From Lusitaniella coriacea LEGE 07157 (GTDB lineage Bacteria; Cyanobacteriota; Cyanobacteriia; Cyanobacteriales; Spirulinaceae), in assembly GCF_015207425.1 (NCBI RefSeq), contig NZ_JADEWZ010000009.1:62001-126000 (forward strand): a DNA stretch of 64,000 nt. The letters are read 5' to 3'. The notes below the pieces were generated by a model, which made no database searches, was not told the origin of the DNA, and worked only from the letters and a program-made list of their open reading frames with translations. This document shows positions 27,426-38,845 of this stretch, piece by piece. Position 1 is the stretch's first letter; the number at the start of each line of letters is the position of its first letter. The position numbers and the translations under genes are program-made.

Positions 27426-29624
27426 TCAACCTAATAACTCAACCGCCCGCTTTGCCAACGCCTTAGCCGTCAAGCCATTAAACGCCATCACCTCCCCCGC
27501 ACTCGATGCCGTTTCGCCGCGTTTCCAGGCAAAGGTATCGCGCTTGCAACTGCTGCGTAACATAATGGGTTCTAGCATCCCACTCGCGCCCCCCGTTACG
27601 CCAATCAACGCATCGCCACCTAGTAATTTTTCAAACCCTTCATCATCGAGGAAATGACCGTCTTTCTCCCTACAAGTCTCCCACGCCACATCATGGGGAC
27701 GGTAAAGGCGGCGAGGACTGATAACAGAAACAATCCGCACGCCAATTCCCTCCTTTTCCAATTGCGATGCTGCATCGAAGATTGGAATTAAAGTCATGTC
27801 GCCAATCGCTGCAAACACAACTTTTTTCTTCCCTTCGCTGTCATGCAAAACAATCCCCCCATCTTGCAATCCCTGACGGGTTTGTTCGAGAGTGGTGAGG
27901 ACGGGAAGAGGAGATTTACTTACTGTAATTGTAATTCCCTTATTCTTCTGACCCAATGCCCATTCATAACAAGCTTGGACGCTGTTGGCATCGCAGGGAA
28001 ATAGGGGAAAGACATTGCCATTGCGCATCATTGCAGCAAAATAGTTTTCAATTTCCGGGCGTTGGTGCGTCCAACCATTTCGCCCCTGTTCTAATGCCCC
28101 TGCGGTGAAGAGGGTAATTGTTGCGGGAGTAGTGCGGCGCAACTCTGCCATCGCTTGGATAACGGTTTGCCAGATGGGTAGGCCATTAACCGCAAAGGAT
28201 TCGTAGGAACACCATAGGCTTCGCGAGCCAAATAACGCCAAACCCGCAGCCAAACCCGCACAAGCATCTTCACTCAAGGGTTCGTACACTTGTCCCCCTG
28301 GCCCTTGGAAGTAGGTTTCATCCACAGTGGGGTGAGCGATTTTCAGTCCGATATTGACGTTATTAATCCCCGATGCCGCATTGCCATCAGCGTTGGAGAT
28401 AATAAAGTTCGGGTCTTTTTGACCCACATGAACGACCAGTTCGCCCATTGCTGTGGTTGCGACTTTCTTTTCGTCCTTAATGGGAAATTCTGTTAAGGGA
28501 AGCGTTCCCAAATCCGTCAGGGGCAATTCTTTTTCCGTCACGACGCAATGAGAAGCGGGTCCCCCGGCTGCCCGTTCAAAATTCGTCCGAACGAGTTGCC
28601 ATCCTTCCACAGACAAGGCTCTGGCTTTGAGGGCGCTGACGATATAATCTTTTTCAGTGGTGTCGCCAGCATAGAGATTGTGGGACTGTGCGCCCCGTTT
28701 GTGAACCCCTGCCCCTTTCAATTGTTTGACGATTAAAACGGTGAGTTTGCCGCCTAATGCGGATTTTGCAGCCTTATCTGTCGCTTCCAATACCCCTTGC
28801 ACGAATTCCAAACGCTTTTCAAAGGAAAAGTTCGTACTATCGACGTATTCGCCCGGTTGGTTGGCATCGTCGTAATCTTTGGCATTCACCAGGATGACTT
28901 CTTTGAAGCCGTGTCCTTCCCAATAGGCAATCATCTCTGCATTGGATTTGGTGGATACCATGCTGTGGTGTTCCTGGGAGTAGCCGTTCCAAACCAGGAT
29001 GGGGAGGAAGTTGGTAACGTTGGGATAGGAAGTGTTGAAGTGGGCAAAGCTGCTTGTGATATAGGGTTCGCCCAATCCGCCGTCGCCAATGGTGACGGGG
29101 AAAAGGGTGTTGGGATGGAGTTTTGCACCTGCCATTGCAAAGTGCTGTCCCTGTCCCAGGGGCCCTGCGGGGTTGAGGAGTCCGGGGATTTGTCCGGAGA
29201 GATGTCCGAGAAGTCCGTGCATTTCTCGATAGCGTTCTCGCATTTCTTGAACCGTTTTGATGCCCATGTCTTCGAGGGAACGGTCGAGAAACATATTGCT
29301 GTAAAATCCGGGGGCGTGATGCCCGACTTCGGTGATGATATTTTTATAGCCCAGCATGACGAGGGCTGCGATGCAATCTGCAATGGAGGCAAACCCACCA
29401 GGATGCCCGGAGGCTTTGGATGCGGTGACTTGTAGGGTCAGGTAGCGCAGGGCATCGGCGGCAAGGAGGGTTTGATAGACTGCAATTTTATCGGTGGGGG
29501 AGTTAATTGCAGTTTGTCCTTCTTGAATAACGGGTTTTTTTCCGTATTCTTCAAAGTTCGGTAAGGTTTCCGCGAAGTGCTGAATTCCTTGACAAAATGC
29601 CGGCATTGCAGTAGCAACTGTCAT
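27426..29624 (-). CDS. Transketolase/phosphoketolase-like ThDP enzyme
   Basis: The 732 residues form a full thiamine-diphosphate enzyme. The N-terminal pyrophosphate domain has ASKASGHPGGFAS and IGDGGLGEPYITSSFAHFN then LPILVWNGYSQEHHS (metal/ThDP binding, the latter close to phosphoketolase). The pyrimidine domain follows (EPLSEDACAGLAAGLAL, WCSYESFAVNG), then a transketolase-like C-terminal domain (GVTGGASGMLEPI). It is not the usual cyanobacterial transketolase. Donor and acceptor sugars cannot be assigned by eye. It lies 91 bases downstream of glyS on the same strand. Confidence 0.8.
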   Translation of the reverse strand: MTVATAMPAFCQGIQHFAETLPNFEEYGKKPVIQEGQTAINSPTDKIAVYQTLLAADALRYLTLQVTASKASGHPGGFASIADCIAALVMLGYKNIITEVGHHAPGFYSNMFLDRSLEDMGIKTVQEMRERYREMHGLLGHLSGQIPGLLNPAGPLGQGQHFAMAGAKLHPNTLFPVTIGDGGLGEPYITSSFAHFNTSYPNVTNFLPILVWNGYSQEHHSMVSTKSNAEMIAYWEGHGFKEVILVNAKDYDDANQPGEYVDSTNFSFEKRLEFVQGVLEATDKAAKSALGGKLTVLIVKQLKGAGVHKRGAQSHNLYAGDTTEKDYIVSALKARALSVEGWQLVRTNFERAAGGPASHCVVTEKELPLTDLGTLPLTEFPIKDEKKVATTAMGELVVHVGQKDPNFIISNADGNAASGINNVNIGLKIAHPTVDETYFQGPGGQVYEPLSEDACAGLAAGLALFGSRSLWCSYESFAVNGLPIWQTVIQAMAELRRTTPATITLFTAGALEQGRNGWTHQRPEIENYFAAMMRNGNVFPLFPCDANSVQACYEWALGQKNKGITITVSKSPLPVLTTLEQTRQGLQDGGIVLHDSEGKKKVVFAAIGDMTLIPIFDAASQLEKEGIGVRIVSVISPRRLYRPHDVAWETCREKDGHFLDDEGFEKLLGGDALIGVTGGASGMLEPIMLRSSCKRDTFAWKRGETASSAGEVMAFNGLTAKALAKRAVELLG

Positions 29625-29715
29625 GCTGTTCGAGTCCTCTACAAATATTTACAAGTATTAATATGGATTTTACAGTTTGCTCGGAGATGCGGCGCTAAAT
29701 TTACAACACTCTTAC

Positions 29716-31869
29716 TTATGAGACTGATTTAACGATCGCGCCAAAATCTGCTAAGGATCGCGCGTGGTTGCGCAATAACCCCAACAAATTAAGGCGGTTC
29801 TGTTTGATTTCGGGGTTTTCGTCCATGACTAAAACGCTGTCTTCCCCGTCAAAAAAGTCGCTGACTACGGGGGCAATTTTTGCCAATCCTTCGACTAAAA
29901 GTTGATAATTGCGTTCGGATTGTGCGGCTTGGGTGGTGGGAACCAATTCAACGAGGGCTTGGTAGAATCGTTGTTCGGAGGACTTTTCAAATAAATCGGG
30001 ACGCACGACGGCAGCCGGATCGAGTTCTTGGGTATTTAAATCCCCTTTGGCGGCGAGGCGCGTCGAACGGTTAACGGTTTCGTAGATTGTATCGAGGGTT
30101 CGATCGTTGCGGATGGTTTGGAGAAATTGCGCGCGATCGCGCGCGTCTAAAACATCCTTCAAAGCGCGTTGGGCGTACTCTCGATCCCCTTCTCCCAAAA
30201 CCGCCTTGACCAAATCGTAATCGATTTCCAACTCCTCCTGTAAAAGCGTCCGAATGCGTTGCAAGAAAAACTCTTGTAGTGCTGGATAAGGAGACTCTTT
30301 ATTCGTATGATTGCTGGCAAAATCGGCGGAAAATTGTTGCAGCAAATCGTCTAAATTAATCCCTAAATTGGCGTGCCAAATAATCTCAAGAATTGCATTT
30401 GCCGCGCGACGCAAAGCGAAGGGATCGGAAGAACCCGTTGGCAGCATTCCCAAACCAAAAATCCCCACCAAAGTATCCGCGCGATCGGCAATGCCAATGA
30501 CTTGTCCGGTGAGGGATTCGGGCATTACATCCTTTGCCCCTCTGGGTAAATAATGCTCGAAAATGGCGCGGGCAACTTCCGGAGATTCGCCACTTGCGAG
30601 GGCATATTTTTCCCCCATCACCCCCTGCAATTCGGGAAATTCGTAGACCATTTGCGACACCAAATCCACCTTACACAATAGCCCCGCCCGTTCGATGGCT
30701 TCGCGCTGTTGGGGGGTTAAGTCGAGTTGATTGGCAATTTCTTCGGCAATTTCCATCAATCGCTTCACTTTATCGTGCAGCGATCCCAAATCCTCCTGAA
30801 ACGTCACCGCATCCAATTGCGGCAGGTAAGTTTCCAGGGGTTCGTCACAATCTGCATCGTAGAAAAATTGCGCGTCTGCGAGGCGCGCGCGAATCACCCG
30901 TTCGTTCCCGGCTGCGATGATGGTGGATTTTGCGGGATCGCCGTTGGATACCGTAATGAAATAAGGAAGGAGTTTGCCGTTGCTATCCTGAGTTTCTCTG
31001 ACTGGAAAATAGCGCTGGTGGGCGATCATCACTGTGGTGATAACCTCTGGGGGCAAATTCAAAAACTGCGGGTCAAATTGACCGATCGCGGCGGTTGGCG
31101 ATTCCACCAGGTTAATCACTTCCTCCAGGAGATCTGAGGGAATCTCTGCATAGCCGCCAACAGTCCGCGCAATGGTACGAACGCCTTGGGCAATTCTTTG
31201 ACGGCGGATTGCCGGATCGACTTCGACGCAAGCAGAACGCAACTGTTCTACGTAATTCGTAGCTTGGGGGATCGAGAGGGGTTCGGGATGCAAAACGCGA
31301 TGCCCCCAGGACGCGCGATCGCTCTGAATGGTTTCTGACCCATTGACCCACTCCAAGGGCAACACAGCATCATCCCAGAGGGCAACCAGCCAACGAATGG
31401 GGCGGGGAAAGCGCAAATCGCCATCCGCCCAGCGCATGAATCGCCGTCCTTCCAAACGATCGACCCAGTGGCGCGATAGTTCGGACAAAATTTCCGTGGT
31501 TTTGCGTCCCGGCGTTGTTTTTTGCACGAACACGAATTCTCCCTTATCCGTTTCTCGTACTTCCAAGGCTTCTAGGTCAACCCCTTGCTTGCGCGCAAAT
31601 CCTTCTGCGGCTTTGGTGGGTTTGCCGTCTTTGAATGCGGCTTTGGCGGGGGGACCTTTGATTTCCTCTTCGCGATCGCGCTGCTGGGTGGGTAAGCCTT
31701 TAATCAACACCGCAAGGCGGCGCGGCGTTGCATAAATTTCAATCGAGTCTGAAGCTAAAAATTCTTGTTTTAAGCTTTCTGGGATCAGCTTTTGCCACTG
31801 TTGGAGGGCGCTATTGACAAAATCTGCGGGGAGTTCTTCTGTACCGACTTCTAATAAAAATGCAGGCAT
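29716..31869 (-). CDS. glyS: Glycine-tRNA ligase beta subunit
   Basis: Charges tRNA-Gly with the alpha subunit (glyQ, not in this window). ATG at 31869 gives [18 protein letters not shown], the normal start; the frame is open six codons further upstream. The 717 residues include the HD-like core ([29 protein letters not shown]) and the C-terminal anticodon-binding region ending [20 protein letters not shown]. Confidence 0.97.
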   Translation of the reverse strand: MPAFLLEVGTEELPADFVNSALQQWQKLIPESLKQEFLASDSIEIYATPRRLAVLIKGLPTQQRDREEEIKGPPAKAAFKDGKPTKAAEGFARKQGVDLEALEVRETDKGEFVFVQKTTPGRKTTEILSELSRHWVDRLEGRRFMRWADGDLRFPRPIRWLVALWDDAVLPLEWVNGSETIQSDRASWGHRVLHPEPLSIPQATNYVEQLRSACVEVDPAIRRQRIAQGVRTIARTVGGYAEIPSDLLEEVINLVESPTAAIGQFDPQFLNLPPEVITTVMIAHQRYFPVRETQDSNGKLLPYFITVSNGDPAKSTIIAAGNERVIRARLADAQFFYDADCDEPLETYLPQLDAVTFQEDLGSLHDKVKRLMEIAEEIANQLDLTPQQREAIERAGLLCKVDLVSQMVYEFPELQGVMGEKYALASGESPEVARAIFEHYLPRGAKDVMPESLTGQVIGIADRADTLVGIFGLGMLPTGSSDPFALRRAANAILEIIWHANLGINLDDLLQQFSADFASNHTNKESPYPALQEFFLQRIRTLLQEELEIDYDLVKAVLGEGDREYAQRALKDVLDARDRAQFLQTIRNDRTLDTIYETVNRSTRLAAKGDLNTQELDPAAVVRPDLFEKSSEQRFYQALVELVPTTQAAQSERNYQLLVEGLAKIAPVVSDFFDGEDSVLVMDENPEIKQNRLNLLGLLRNHARSLADFGAIVKSVS

Positions 31870-32101
31870 CGTTCGGGGAGGATACAAACAACTGGGCTAA
31901 ATCAGTTTATCGCACGGGACGGATCGCGCGATCGAAGCCAATCATTTCTGTAACAGACTACTCTTTATTCGCGATCGCGCTACGCGGAGTCTTTTAAAGT
32001 TTGCGTGTTATGCCACAAACTGTTTCTTTTCCTTGAAATGCGGGAATGTTAAGACCAAAGGTAGGGAAAAACTTGCCCATCAATCGGGTTACCATCGCGC
32101 T

Positions 32102-35100
32102 ATGACCGAGCCATTTGTCACGCTGGATCGAAACGTTTACCAATCTCTTCAAAGGGAATTGCAAGAACTGCGCCAGCAGGTTGCTGACCCTAAACAGCAA
32201 ACAGAAGCGGCACAAAGAGACTCCAAGCAAAGTCTAAGAACGATTCTGGATAGCGTTTACGATGCCATTTTTATTCACGACCTAAATGGAACGATCCTAG
32301 ACGTAAATCAGAAAATGTTGGAGATGTACGGGGTCAGTCGCGAAGAAGCAACGGGTTTATCGATTCAAACAGACTACTCCAGTCCGGATAATCCCCTCGA
32401 CCGATTACCTGCAATCTGGCAGCGCGTTTTAGATGGCGAATCGCAGTTGTTTGAATGGAAAGCAAAGCGACCGGGAGATGGTTCTCTGTTTGATGTGGAG
32501 GTGTTTTTACGATGCATTACCTTAGATGGACAGGACGTTATTTTAGCGAATGTTCGGGATCTGCGCGATCGCAAGCAGATCGAACGGCAATGGCAGGAAT
32601 CTCAACAGTTCCTGCGACTGGTGATTGATAATATTCCCCAGCTTATTTTCTGGAAGGATCGCAATTCTGTTTATCTGGGGTGCAATCAAAATTTTGCCGC
32701 AGTAGCAGGACTTGATAACTCTGAGACCATTTCGGGGAAAACAGACTACGATCTGCCGTGGACAACGGAAGAGGCAGATTGGTATCGCCAGTGCGATCGC
32801 GGCGTGATGGAATCGGGGGAATCCCAACTGCATATCATTGAAACCCAGCAACAAGCAGATGGAAAGCAGGGATGGCTGGATACCAATAAAATTCCCCTTT
32901 GCGATGCAGAGGGAAATGTGGTGGGCATTCTCGGCACGATTGAGGACATTACTGACCGCAAGAAAGTCGAAGAAACCCTCAAACAGCTCAATGAGGAATT
33001 AGAAGCGAGAGTAGAGGTGCGAACCGCCCAACTACGGGAGAATCAAGCGCAATTGCAGCGACTCTCAGAGAATATTCCGGGAATGATTTATACCTTTCGC
33101 CTTAATCCCGACGGAACGATGTCCTATCCCTATGTCTCGTCGGGAGTTCGCGCGGTATTTGGCTTAGAACCAGAGCAATTACACCAGGATGCAACTCTCG
33201 CTTTCGATCGCGTCCACCCGGAAGATATTGCCGATTTGCAGCGCGCGATCGCGCGTTCCGCCCAAACCTTAGAAGCCGTTGAGAACGAATTTCGCCTGCT
33301 TCTCCCCTCCGGCGAACAAAAGTGGGTGAGAGTCAATTCCCAACCTTACTCGCAACCGGATGGCGCGATCCTGTGGTATTGCAGTTTATTAGAAATTAGC
33401 GACCGCAAGGCAATTGAAGCCGCATTAATCGAAAGCGAAGCCAAGTACCGCCGCTTCGTCGAAAACGCCAACGATTTGATTTGGTCTTTCAATTTAGAAG
33501 GACAGTTGACCTATCTTTCTCCCCAATTCCAAACCTTATTTGGCTTCGAGCCTTCAGAATTTTTAGGAAAGCCCTTTATCCCTCTGGTTCACCCCGACGA
33601 TCTTCCCCGGTGCGAGGCAAACCTCAAGCAATGTCTCGTTACAGGAGAAAGGCAAGGCGATGTAGAATTTCGCCATAAATGTCAAGACGGGAGTTGGCGT
33701 TGGGTTAGCTCCAATGTATCGCCCCTCAAGGACGAGAACGGTAATGTTATTGGTTTTCACGGCATCTTGAAAGATATCCGCGATCGCAAACAAGCCGAAG
33801 AAGCACTCGCCCAAAGCGAAGCCAAGTTTCGCCGCTTTGTTGAAGATGCCAACGACCTTATTTATTCCGTTACCGCCGAGGGCATTTTTACCTATTTGTC
33901 GCCTCAAATCAAAGCAATCCTGGGCTACGAACCCTCCGAACTGCTCGGTCAGTCGATCGCACATTTCACCCATCCCGACGATTTGCCTACAGCCTTTGCG
34001 TTCAATCAGCGCGTTTTTGAAACCGTAGAAAAACAGGAAGGACTTGAAGTTCGAGTCAAACATAGCGATGGAAGTTGGCGCTGGATTTCCTGCAATAATT
34101 CGCCGATCGCAGATGCAGAGGGGAACTGCATTGCCATTCAAGGGATTGCACGAGATATCCGCGATCGCAAAGCCGCAGAGGCTCAATTGCGCGAGCAAGA
34201 ACAATTCCTCCGCAGTATTTATGATGGAGCCGCAAAAGCTATCTTTGTTATTGAAGCCACAAAAAATAAAAACTTTCGCTATCTCGGCTTTAATCCCGTT
34301 GCAGAAGAATTTACAGGTCGTGCTAATCAACAGGTGGAAGGAAAAACCCCAGAAGAAGCCTTTGGTCGAGAAATTGGTTCCGCACTGCGGCAAAACTACA
34401 CCCGATGCCTCGAAGCGGAAACAGCAATTACCTACGAAGATAATAACGTTTTTGAAAACGACGAGCTTTGGACGCTTACGACCCTCGCTCCCCTGTACGA
34501 CGAGCAAGGTAAAATCTATCGTCTCATTGGCACGGCTCAAGATACTACCGCTCGCAAAGCCGCAGAAACACAACTACAGCAAAAAACCCAACAACTCGAA
34601 CAAACCCTACGGGAACTGCAACGCACTCAAGCGCAAATGCTCCAAAACGAGAAAATGTCTTCCTTGGGACAAATGGTTGCAGGAGTTGCTCACGAAATTA
34701 ATAACCCAATTAACTTTATTCACGGCAACCTCACTCACGCAGGAGAATACATTCAAGACCTACTGGAATTATTAGACCTCTACCAACACTATTATCCCGA
34801 CCCCCCCGAAGAATTAAATTGCGCGATCGAATCTTTAGAGTTGGAATTTCTCAAAGAAGACCTCAACAAACTCCTCAAATCCATGCGCACCGGAACCGAT
34901 CGCATTCGCGAGATTGTCTTGGGATTGCGCAACTTCGCCCGCTTAGATGAAGCAGAATTTAAAGCAGTCAATATTCACGAAGGACTCGACAGTACCTTAA
35001 TGATCTTGCAAAATCGCTTCAGAGCCAGCGAAAACCGTCCCGGCATCGAAGTCGTCAAAGCCTATGGCAATCTCCCCCCCATTGAGTGCTATCCCGGACA

Positions 35101-35485
35101 ACTCAATCAAGTTTTCATGAATATTCTCCTCAATGCGATTGATGCCTTAGAGGAGCGCGACAAAAAACGAACCGATCGCGAAATTGAGGAAAATCCCAGC
35201 CAAATCCGCATTACAACCCAAGTCATCGTATCTCGACAAATGGCAAAGATAACCATTAGTGATAATGGACCGGGAATCCCTAAAAATCTCCAAAATCGCA
35301 TCTTTGACCCCTTTTTTACCACAAAAACCGTAGGTCAAGGTACGGGTTTGGGGTTGTCCATTAGCTATCAAACAGTTGCAGAAAAACACAATGGCTTGTT
35401 AACGTGTATCTCATCCCCCGGAAAAGGGGCGCAATTTACACTCCAAATCCCGATTAGCCAAAGAACGAGCTTAGTCATTGCTTAA
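32102..35485 (+). CDS. Six-PAS sensor histidine kinase
   Basis: ATG at 32102 gives 1127 residues. After a short coiled coil come about six PAS/PAC units (roughly 45-165, 165-290, 320-440, 445-570, 570-695, 700-830), most ending in a DIxDRK(x)AE linker; a second coiled coil precedes the kinase. The core has the phosphoacceptor box [20 protein letters not shown] and an HATPase with [17 protein letters not shown] and GTGLGLSI. There is no membrane segment or attached receiver domain, so it is a soluble multi-input sensor. The following REC-GGDEF-EAL gene is a plausible partner. Confidence 0.93.
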   Translation: MTEPFVTLDRNVYQSLQRELQELRQQVADPKQQTEAAQRDSKQSLRTILDSVYDAIFIHDLNGTILDVNQKMLEMYGVSREEATGLSIQTDYSSPDNPLDRLPAIWQRVLDGESQLFEWKAKRPGDGSLFDVEVFLRCITLDGQDVILANVRDLRDRKQIERQWQESQQFLRLVIDNIPQLIFWKDRNSVYLGCNQNFAAVAGLDNSETISGKTDYDLPWTTEEADWYRQCDRGVMESGESQLHIIETQQQADGKQGWLDTNKIPLCDAEGNVVGILGTIEDITDRKKVEETLKQLNEELEARVEVRTAQLRENQAQLQRLSENIPGMIYTFRLNPDGTMSYPYVSSGVRAVFGLEPEQLHQDATLAFDRVHPEDIADLQRAIARSAQTLEAVENEFRLLLPSGEQKWVRVNSQPYSQPDGAILWYCSLLEISDRKAIEAALIESEAKYRRFVENANDLIWSFNLEGQLTYLSPQFQTLFGFEPSEFLGKPFIPLVHPDDLPRCEANLKQCLVTGERQGDVEFRHKCQDGSWRWVSSNVSPLKDENGNVIGFHGILKDIRDRKQAEEALAQSEAKFRRFVEDANDLIYSVTAEGIFTYLSPQIKAILGYEPSELLGQSIAHFTHPDDLPTAFAFNQRVFETVEKQEGLEVRVKHSDGSWRWISCNNSPIADAEGNCIAIQGIARDIRDRKAAEAQLREQEQFLRSIYDGAAKAIFVIEATKNKNFRYLGFNPVAEEFTGRANQQVEGKTPEEAFGREIGSALRQNYTRCLEAETAITYEDNNVFENDELWTLTTLAPLYDEQGKIYRLIGTAQDTTARKAAETQLQQKTQQLEQTLRELQRTQAQMLQNEKMSSLGQMVAGVAHEINNPINFIHGNLTHAGEYIQDLLELLDLYQHYYPDPPEELNCAIESLELEFLKEDLNKLLKSMRTGTDRIREIVLGLRNFARLDEAEFKAVNIHEGLDSTLMILQNRFRASENRPGIEVVKAYGNLPPIECYPGQLNQVFMNILLNAIDALEERDKKRTDREIEENPSQIRITTQVIVSRQMAKITISDNGPGIPKNLQNRIFDPFFTTKTVGQGTGLGLSISYQTVAEKHNGLLTCISSPGKGAQFTLQIPISQRTSLVIA

Positions 35486-35732
35486 ATATTTGGCTTTAAG
35501 ATTGTTCTTGTTCCCCGATCCACTCCCGATAAACCCCGATTCTTTCACAGAAAATATCTGGGTTCATCAATTATTGTTTTTAGTTCTATAGTTTTACGCT
35601 AGTTTTGCGTTAGTTTTTTTTAAATTGCAGCAACTCTTGTGCTGTGTTGTCGCTGCGATCTCAAAAGTTCATCAACAATTGCCCTATTTTTTTAGTGAAG
35701 TGGGAACTGAATATAATAGCATCTGCCAAAGC

Positions 35733-37532
35733 ATGAAATCGACGCTCGATCGAATATGCCTCTACCCCGGATATCTCCTAATCGCGGATGATGCGTCAGA
35801 GCGCTTCGGCGCTTTATGTGATGTTCTTCGCCAACGAGGTCATCGCATCTGCACGGTGTCAAACACCCAAAAATTTCTAACCATTGCTCGGAAAACTCAT
35901 CCCGACCTCGTACTACTCGATATCGGACTCTCCAGCGTGAGCGGTTATGAAGTCTGCCAGTGTTTGAAAGCCGATTTATCTACCGCTCAAATTCCCGTTA
36001 TTTTCCTGGGAACGCCCAACCAAAGTGCCGAACAAGTCACAGCATTTAGTATGGGCGGACTCGATTATATCCCTCAACCCCTACCCCTTGAAGAACTCCT
36101 TTTCCGGATTGAGTATCACCTGGCAACCCTTGCCATGAACCGAAAAATACGTCAACTCAGCATCCAAGTTAATGAATGGATCCGAAGGCAAGATCGCCAA
36201 ATGCACGTTGCCAACGAACAAATGGTTGAAATCGCCCTTTATGATGCACTAACCGGATTGCCTAATCGCGCATTATTCATCAATCGCTTGACGCAGGTGT
36301 TGCATCTTTCCCAAAACCGTCACGACGCTCAATTTGCCGTACTACTCTTGGATTGCGCTCGTTTCAAAGTTGTCAATAACATTTTCGGTCACGATGCCGG
36401 CGATCGTTTTTTGCGGGAGATTATCCGCCGTTTGCAAGGGTGTTTGTCCCAAGTGAATGCCTTGGCGCGTCTCAATGGCGATGAGTTTGCAATTCTCCTG
36501 AGCGATGTCACAGATCTCCGTTGCGCGACTCAAGCTGCCGAGAAAATTCTGGAGGTGCTTCTAGCGCCATTTTGCGTGCAAGGACACGATGTATTTATCA
36601 ACGGAAGTATTGGTATTGTTTGGGGCGATCGCGATTACCGCGAACCAGAGCATCTACTGCGCGATGCAGACACCGCAGCCTATTGTGCAAAAAAACAGGG
36701 TAGCGCGGGTTACAGAGTTTTTGACCCAACGATGTCCAATCCCGCTTTTAAGGTATTTCAGATGGAAACCGACCTGCGTCGCTCCCTGCAACACCAAGAC
36801 TTTCAACTCTACTATCAACCGATCGTATCCCTCGATACCGGAAAAATTGTAGGATTTGAAGCGCTCGTTCGTTGGAAGCACCCTTTACGAGGGTTGATTT
36901 CTCCGGTGGAGTTTATTCCCGTTGCAGAAGAAACAGGACTGATTGTTCCTTTGGGTCAGTGGATTCTCTACGAGGCGTGCCGCCAACTTCGCTATTGGCA
37001 AACCCAGGGCGCGATCGCGCGCGACATTACCATGAGCGTCAATTTCTCCGCACGGCAGTTCTCTCAGCCGGATTTAATCGAGCAAATCGATCGGATTTTA
37101 GCAGAAACTCAGCTCAATCCTCAGAACTTAAAGCTAGAGATTACCGAAAGTTCCATTATGGAAAATACAGAAATTGCGGCGGCAATGCTCCATCAATTGA
37201 GGCAGCGTCATATTCAGTTGAGCATTGACGATTTTGGGACGGGTTATTCTTCTTTGAGTTATCTTCACGCCTTTCCCGTCAATACCCTCAAAATCGACCG
37301 TACATTCGTCCAGCGACTTAATGGCACGCCGGAAACCCTCGGCTTAATTCCAGCCATCTTGAGCATTGCAAAAACAATGGGTATGAGCGTCGTTGCAGAA
37401 GGGATTGAAACGCCGCAACAATTGGAACAACTCAGAGCCTTAAGCTGCGATTTCAGTCAGGGTTATTTTTTTTCCCATCCCTTAGCCGCTCAACAAATCG
37501 AAGAACTGATTATAACAGCACCGGAATGGTAA
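35733..37532 (+). CDS. REC-GGDEF-EAL c-di-GMP signalling protein
   Basis: ATG at 35733 gives 599 residues; the frame is open further upstream but unlike a domain. Receiver domain at about 15-135 with phosphoacceptor Asp63; the conserved Lys is Gln115 (DYIPQP). GGDEF domain at about 165-335 whose signature reads NGDEF (Asn248), so cyclase activity is doubtful. EAL domain at about 350-595 with EAL at 376-378 and DDFGTGYSSLSYL, which looks intact as a phosphodiesterase. A phosphorelay-controlled c-di-GMP phosphodiesterase is the likely role (inference). Confidence 0.92.
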   Translation: MKSTLDRICLYPGYLLIADDASERFGALCDVLRQRGHRICTVSNTQKFLTIARKTHPDLVLLDIGLSSVSGYEVCQCLKADLSTAQIPVIFLGTPNQSAEQVTAFSMGGLDYIPQPLPLEELLFRIEYHLATLAMNRKIRQLSIQVNEWIRRQDRQMHVANEQMVEIALYDALTGLPNRALFINRLTQVLHLSQNRHDAQFAVLLLDCARFKVVNNIFGHDAGDRFLREIIRRLQGCLSQVNALARLNGDEFAILLSDVTDLRCATQAAEKILEVLLAPFCVQGHDVFINGSIGIVWGDRDYREPEHLLRDADTAAYCAKKQGSAGYRVFDPTMSNPAFKVFQMETDLRRSLQHQDFQLYYQPIVSLDTGKIVGFEALVRWKHPLRGLISPVEFIPVAEETGLIVPLGQWILYEACRQLRYWQTQGAIARDITMSVNFSARQFSQPDLIEQIDRILAETQLNPQNLKLEITESSIMENTEIAAAMLHQLRQRHIQLSIDDFGTGYSSLSYLHAFPVNTLKIDRTFVQRLNGTPETLGLIPAILSIAKTMGMSVVAEGIETPQQLEQLRALSCDFSQGYFFSHPLAAQQIEELIITAPEW

Positions 37533-37569
37533 GCTTTTCGGCATTTCACTGACAACCGATCCCCGAAGG

Positions 37570-38523
37570 CTAATAAACAGAGAGAAGTAACTCATTAGAA
37601 TCATCCATCCACGGCGTTGTCTCTTGCCAAAGAGTTGAGGGGCAAAATTCATCGCGCTCTGGTAACTTTGGGAGCGAGGGTAACTCCGCTTCTAGCAATT
37701 CGTGTTCCACCAAGAAAACATTGGCATAGAGATTTGCCAAAATTTGTTGACCCCTTTGAGTGACGCTGAGGTAATTCAATCCCGGTTGAATGTAAGGAAT
37801 GACTTTCCAGAAAAAGTTAGGGAAATCCGCACGCAATTCCCCGGAATGGCAATATCCCAAGCTGCGATGCGCGCCGGTTTCTTCAAATTCATGGAACAGT
37901 GCCGGGAGTTTTTGGAGGTAGTGGGGGTCAGCGAGTTGACCGATTAAATCCGCAGCCCGAACTAACGCCGCATACCCTGTCGTGCTTTGATGTTGTCGAT
38001 CGGCAGGAACGGGAAAGCGAGTCAGTTCAATATTGTTCTCTAAGAGATCGGTGTTAATGAAAGGGCTATTGCCAAAACGTTTTTTGACGAAACGCTTGCC
38101 GCGATCGATATGGAAAGGCGTTAGGCTGGCATCGGTCGTACCTGGAGCCAGAGTAATCGTTTCCTCTGCAATTCCGGTCGCATAAACCCGTTCTTTGGGT
38201 CGATCTTCGCGGCAAATCCCTTTGAGATAGCCGATGTCGTGACACAACAAAGAGATAATCGAATGCAACCAATCTTCGCTCTTCACGCTCGCTTCCTGAA
38301 GATGTTTGCCTCTCAGAATTTCTTGTCCCACTAAGGTGACTAACGTCGTATGTTCGAGATTGTGATAGGGAGCATCGCTATTAGCAATATTTTCTAGGGC
38401 CATGTTCGCTGCCCAATTAATGGTGTCTGCATATTCGGGGTGAAGGTTGCCATAAATTTGGCGATAGGTTTCTTGAAGTGTCACCCCACAAGTTTCAATC
38501 GTTCTTTCTCTCAAATGAAACAT
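37570..38523 (-). CDS. HD-domain phosphohydrolase
   Basis: The 317-residue soluble protein has HD-superfamily metal ligands: DAPYHNLEHTTLV (first His pair), SLLCHDIGYLKG (HD) and a later ALVRAADLIGQLAD aspartate. The spacing resembles metal-dependent phosphohydrolases of the PDEase/HD type. Substrate unknown. It is convergent with the REC-GGDEF-EAL gene, so a link to cyclic-nucleotide signalling is only suggested by position. Confidence 0.85.
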   Translation of the reverse strand: MFHLRERTIETCGVTLQETYRQIYGNLHPEYADTINWAANMALENIANSDAPYHNLEHTTLVTLVGQEILRGKHLQEASVKSEDWLHSIISLLCHDIGYLKGICREDRPKERVYATGIAEETITLAPGTTDASLTPFHIDRGKRFVKKRFGNSPFINTDLLENNIELTRFPVPADRQHQSTTGYAALVRAADLIGQLADPHYLQKLPALFHEFEETGAHRSLGYCHSGELRADFPNFFWKVIPYIQPGLNYLSVTQRGQQILANLYANVFLVEHELLEAELPSLPKLPERDEFCPSTLWQETTPWMDDSNELLLSVY

Positions 38524-38845
38524 TACATTGTCCTCCCTGATGTCAAGATTTTGATGGAGTTATCGAGAATATATGTCTATTTTGGTGAACTTTTTCAAAA
38601 AATAGAACCAGGAAAGGTAATGAATTTAAGAGCAAATTAAGGTGCTGCGTGAGGTCAACGTTAAAATCCTTTCAAAGAAATATTCAGAATCTCATGAAAC
38701 CTCATAAAACCTCATAGGTGCGATTGTGCCTAATTATCTTGGAGGGCGCAGCAGCACGCGCGATCTCTTCTGAATTAGAGGCTGAAGCATCCTAAATTCC
38801 CTGTAGAGTAGAATAACGCCCCTAATTTTAAAGACGAAATCCAGC
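38524..38845 (+). other. Intergenic region between divergent genes
   Basis: 322 bases between the HD-domain gene and the deacetylase gene. It should hold both promoters. The one clear structure is a 10-base tandem repeat at 38691-38716. No gene or RNA recognised. Confidence 0.5.
38691..38716 (+). repeat. 10-bp tandem repeat
   Basis: CTCATGAAAC, CTCATAAAAC, CTCATA: 2.6 units, 130 bases upstream of the deacetylase start. Helical-turn spacing could suit a protein binding site (speculative). Confidence 0.6.

Noticed and set aside
28797-29435. 212-codon plus-strand frame
   Set aside because: It lies wholly antisense to the ThDP enzyme gene and its sequence lacks domain features.
33563-34573. 336-codon minus-strand frame inside the PAS kinase
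   Set aside because: It is a shadow of repeated PAS coding sequence; Cys/Phe-rich translation with no motifs.
35625-35732. Upstream extension of the REC-GGDEF-EAL protein
   Set aside because: TTG start, cysteine-rich residues unlike a receiver domain; ATG 35733 fits better.
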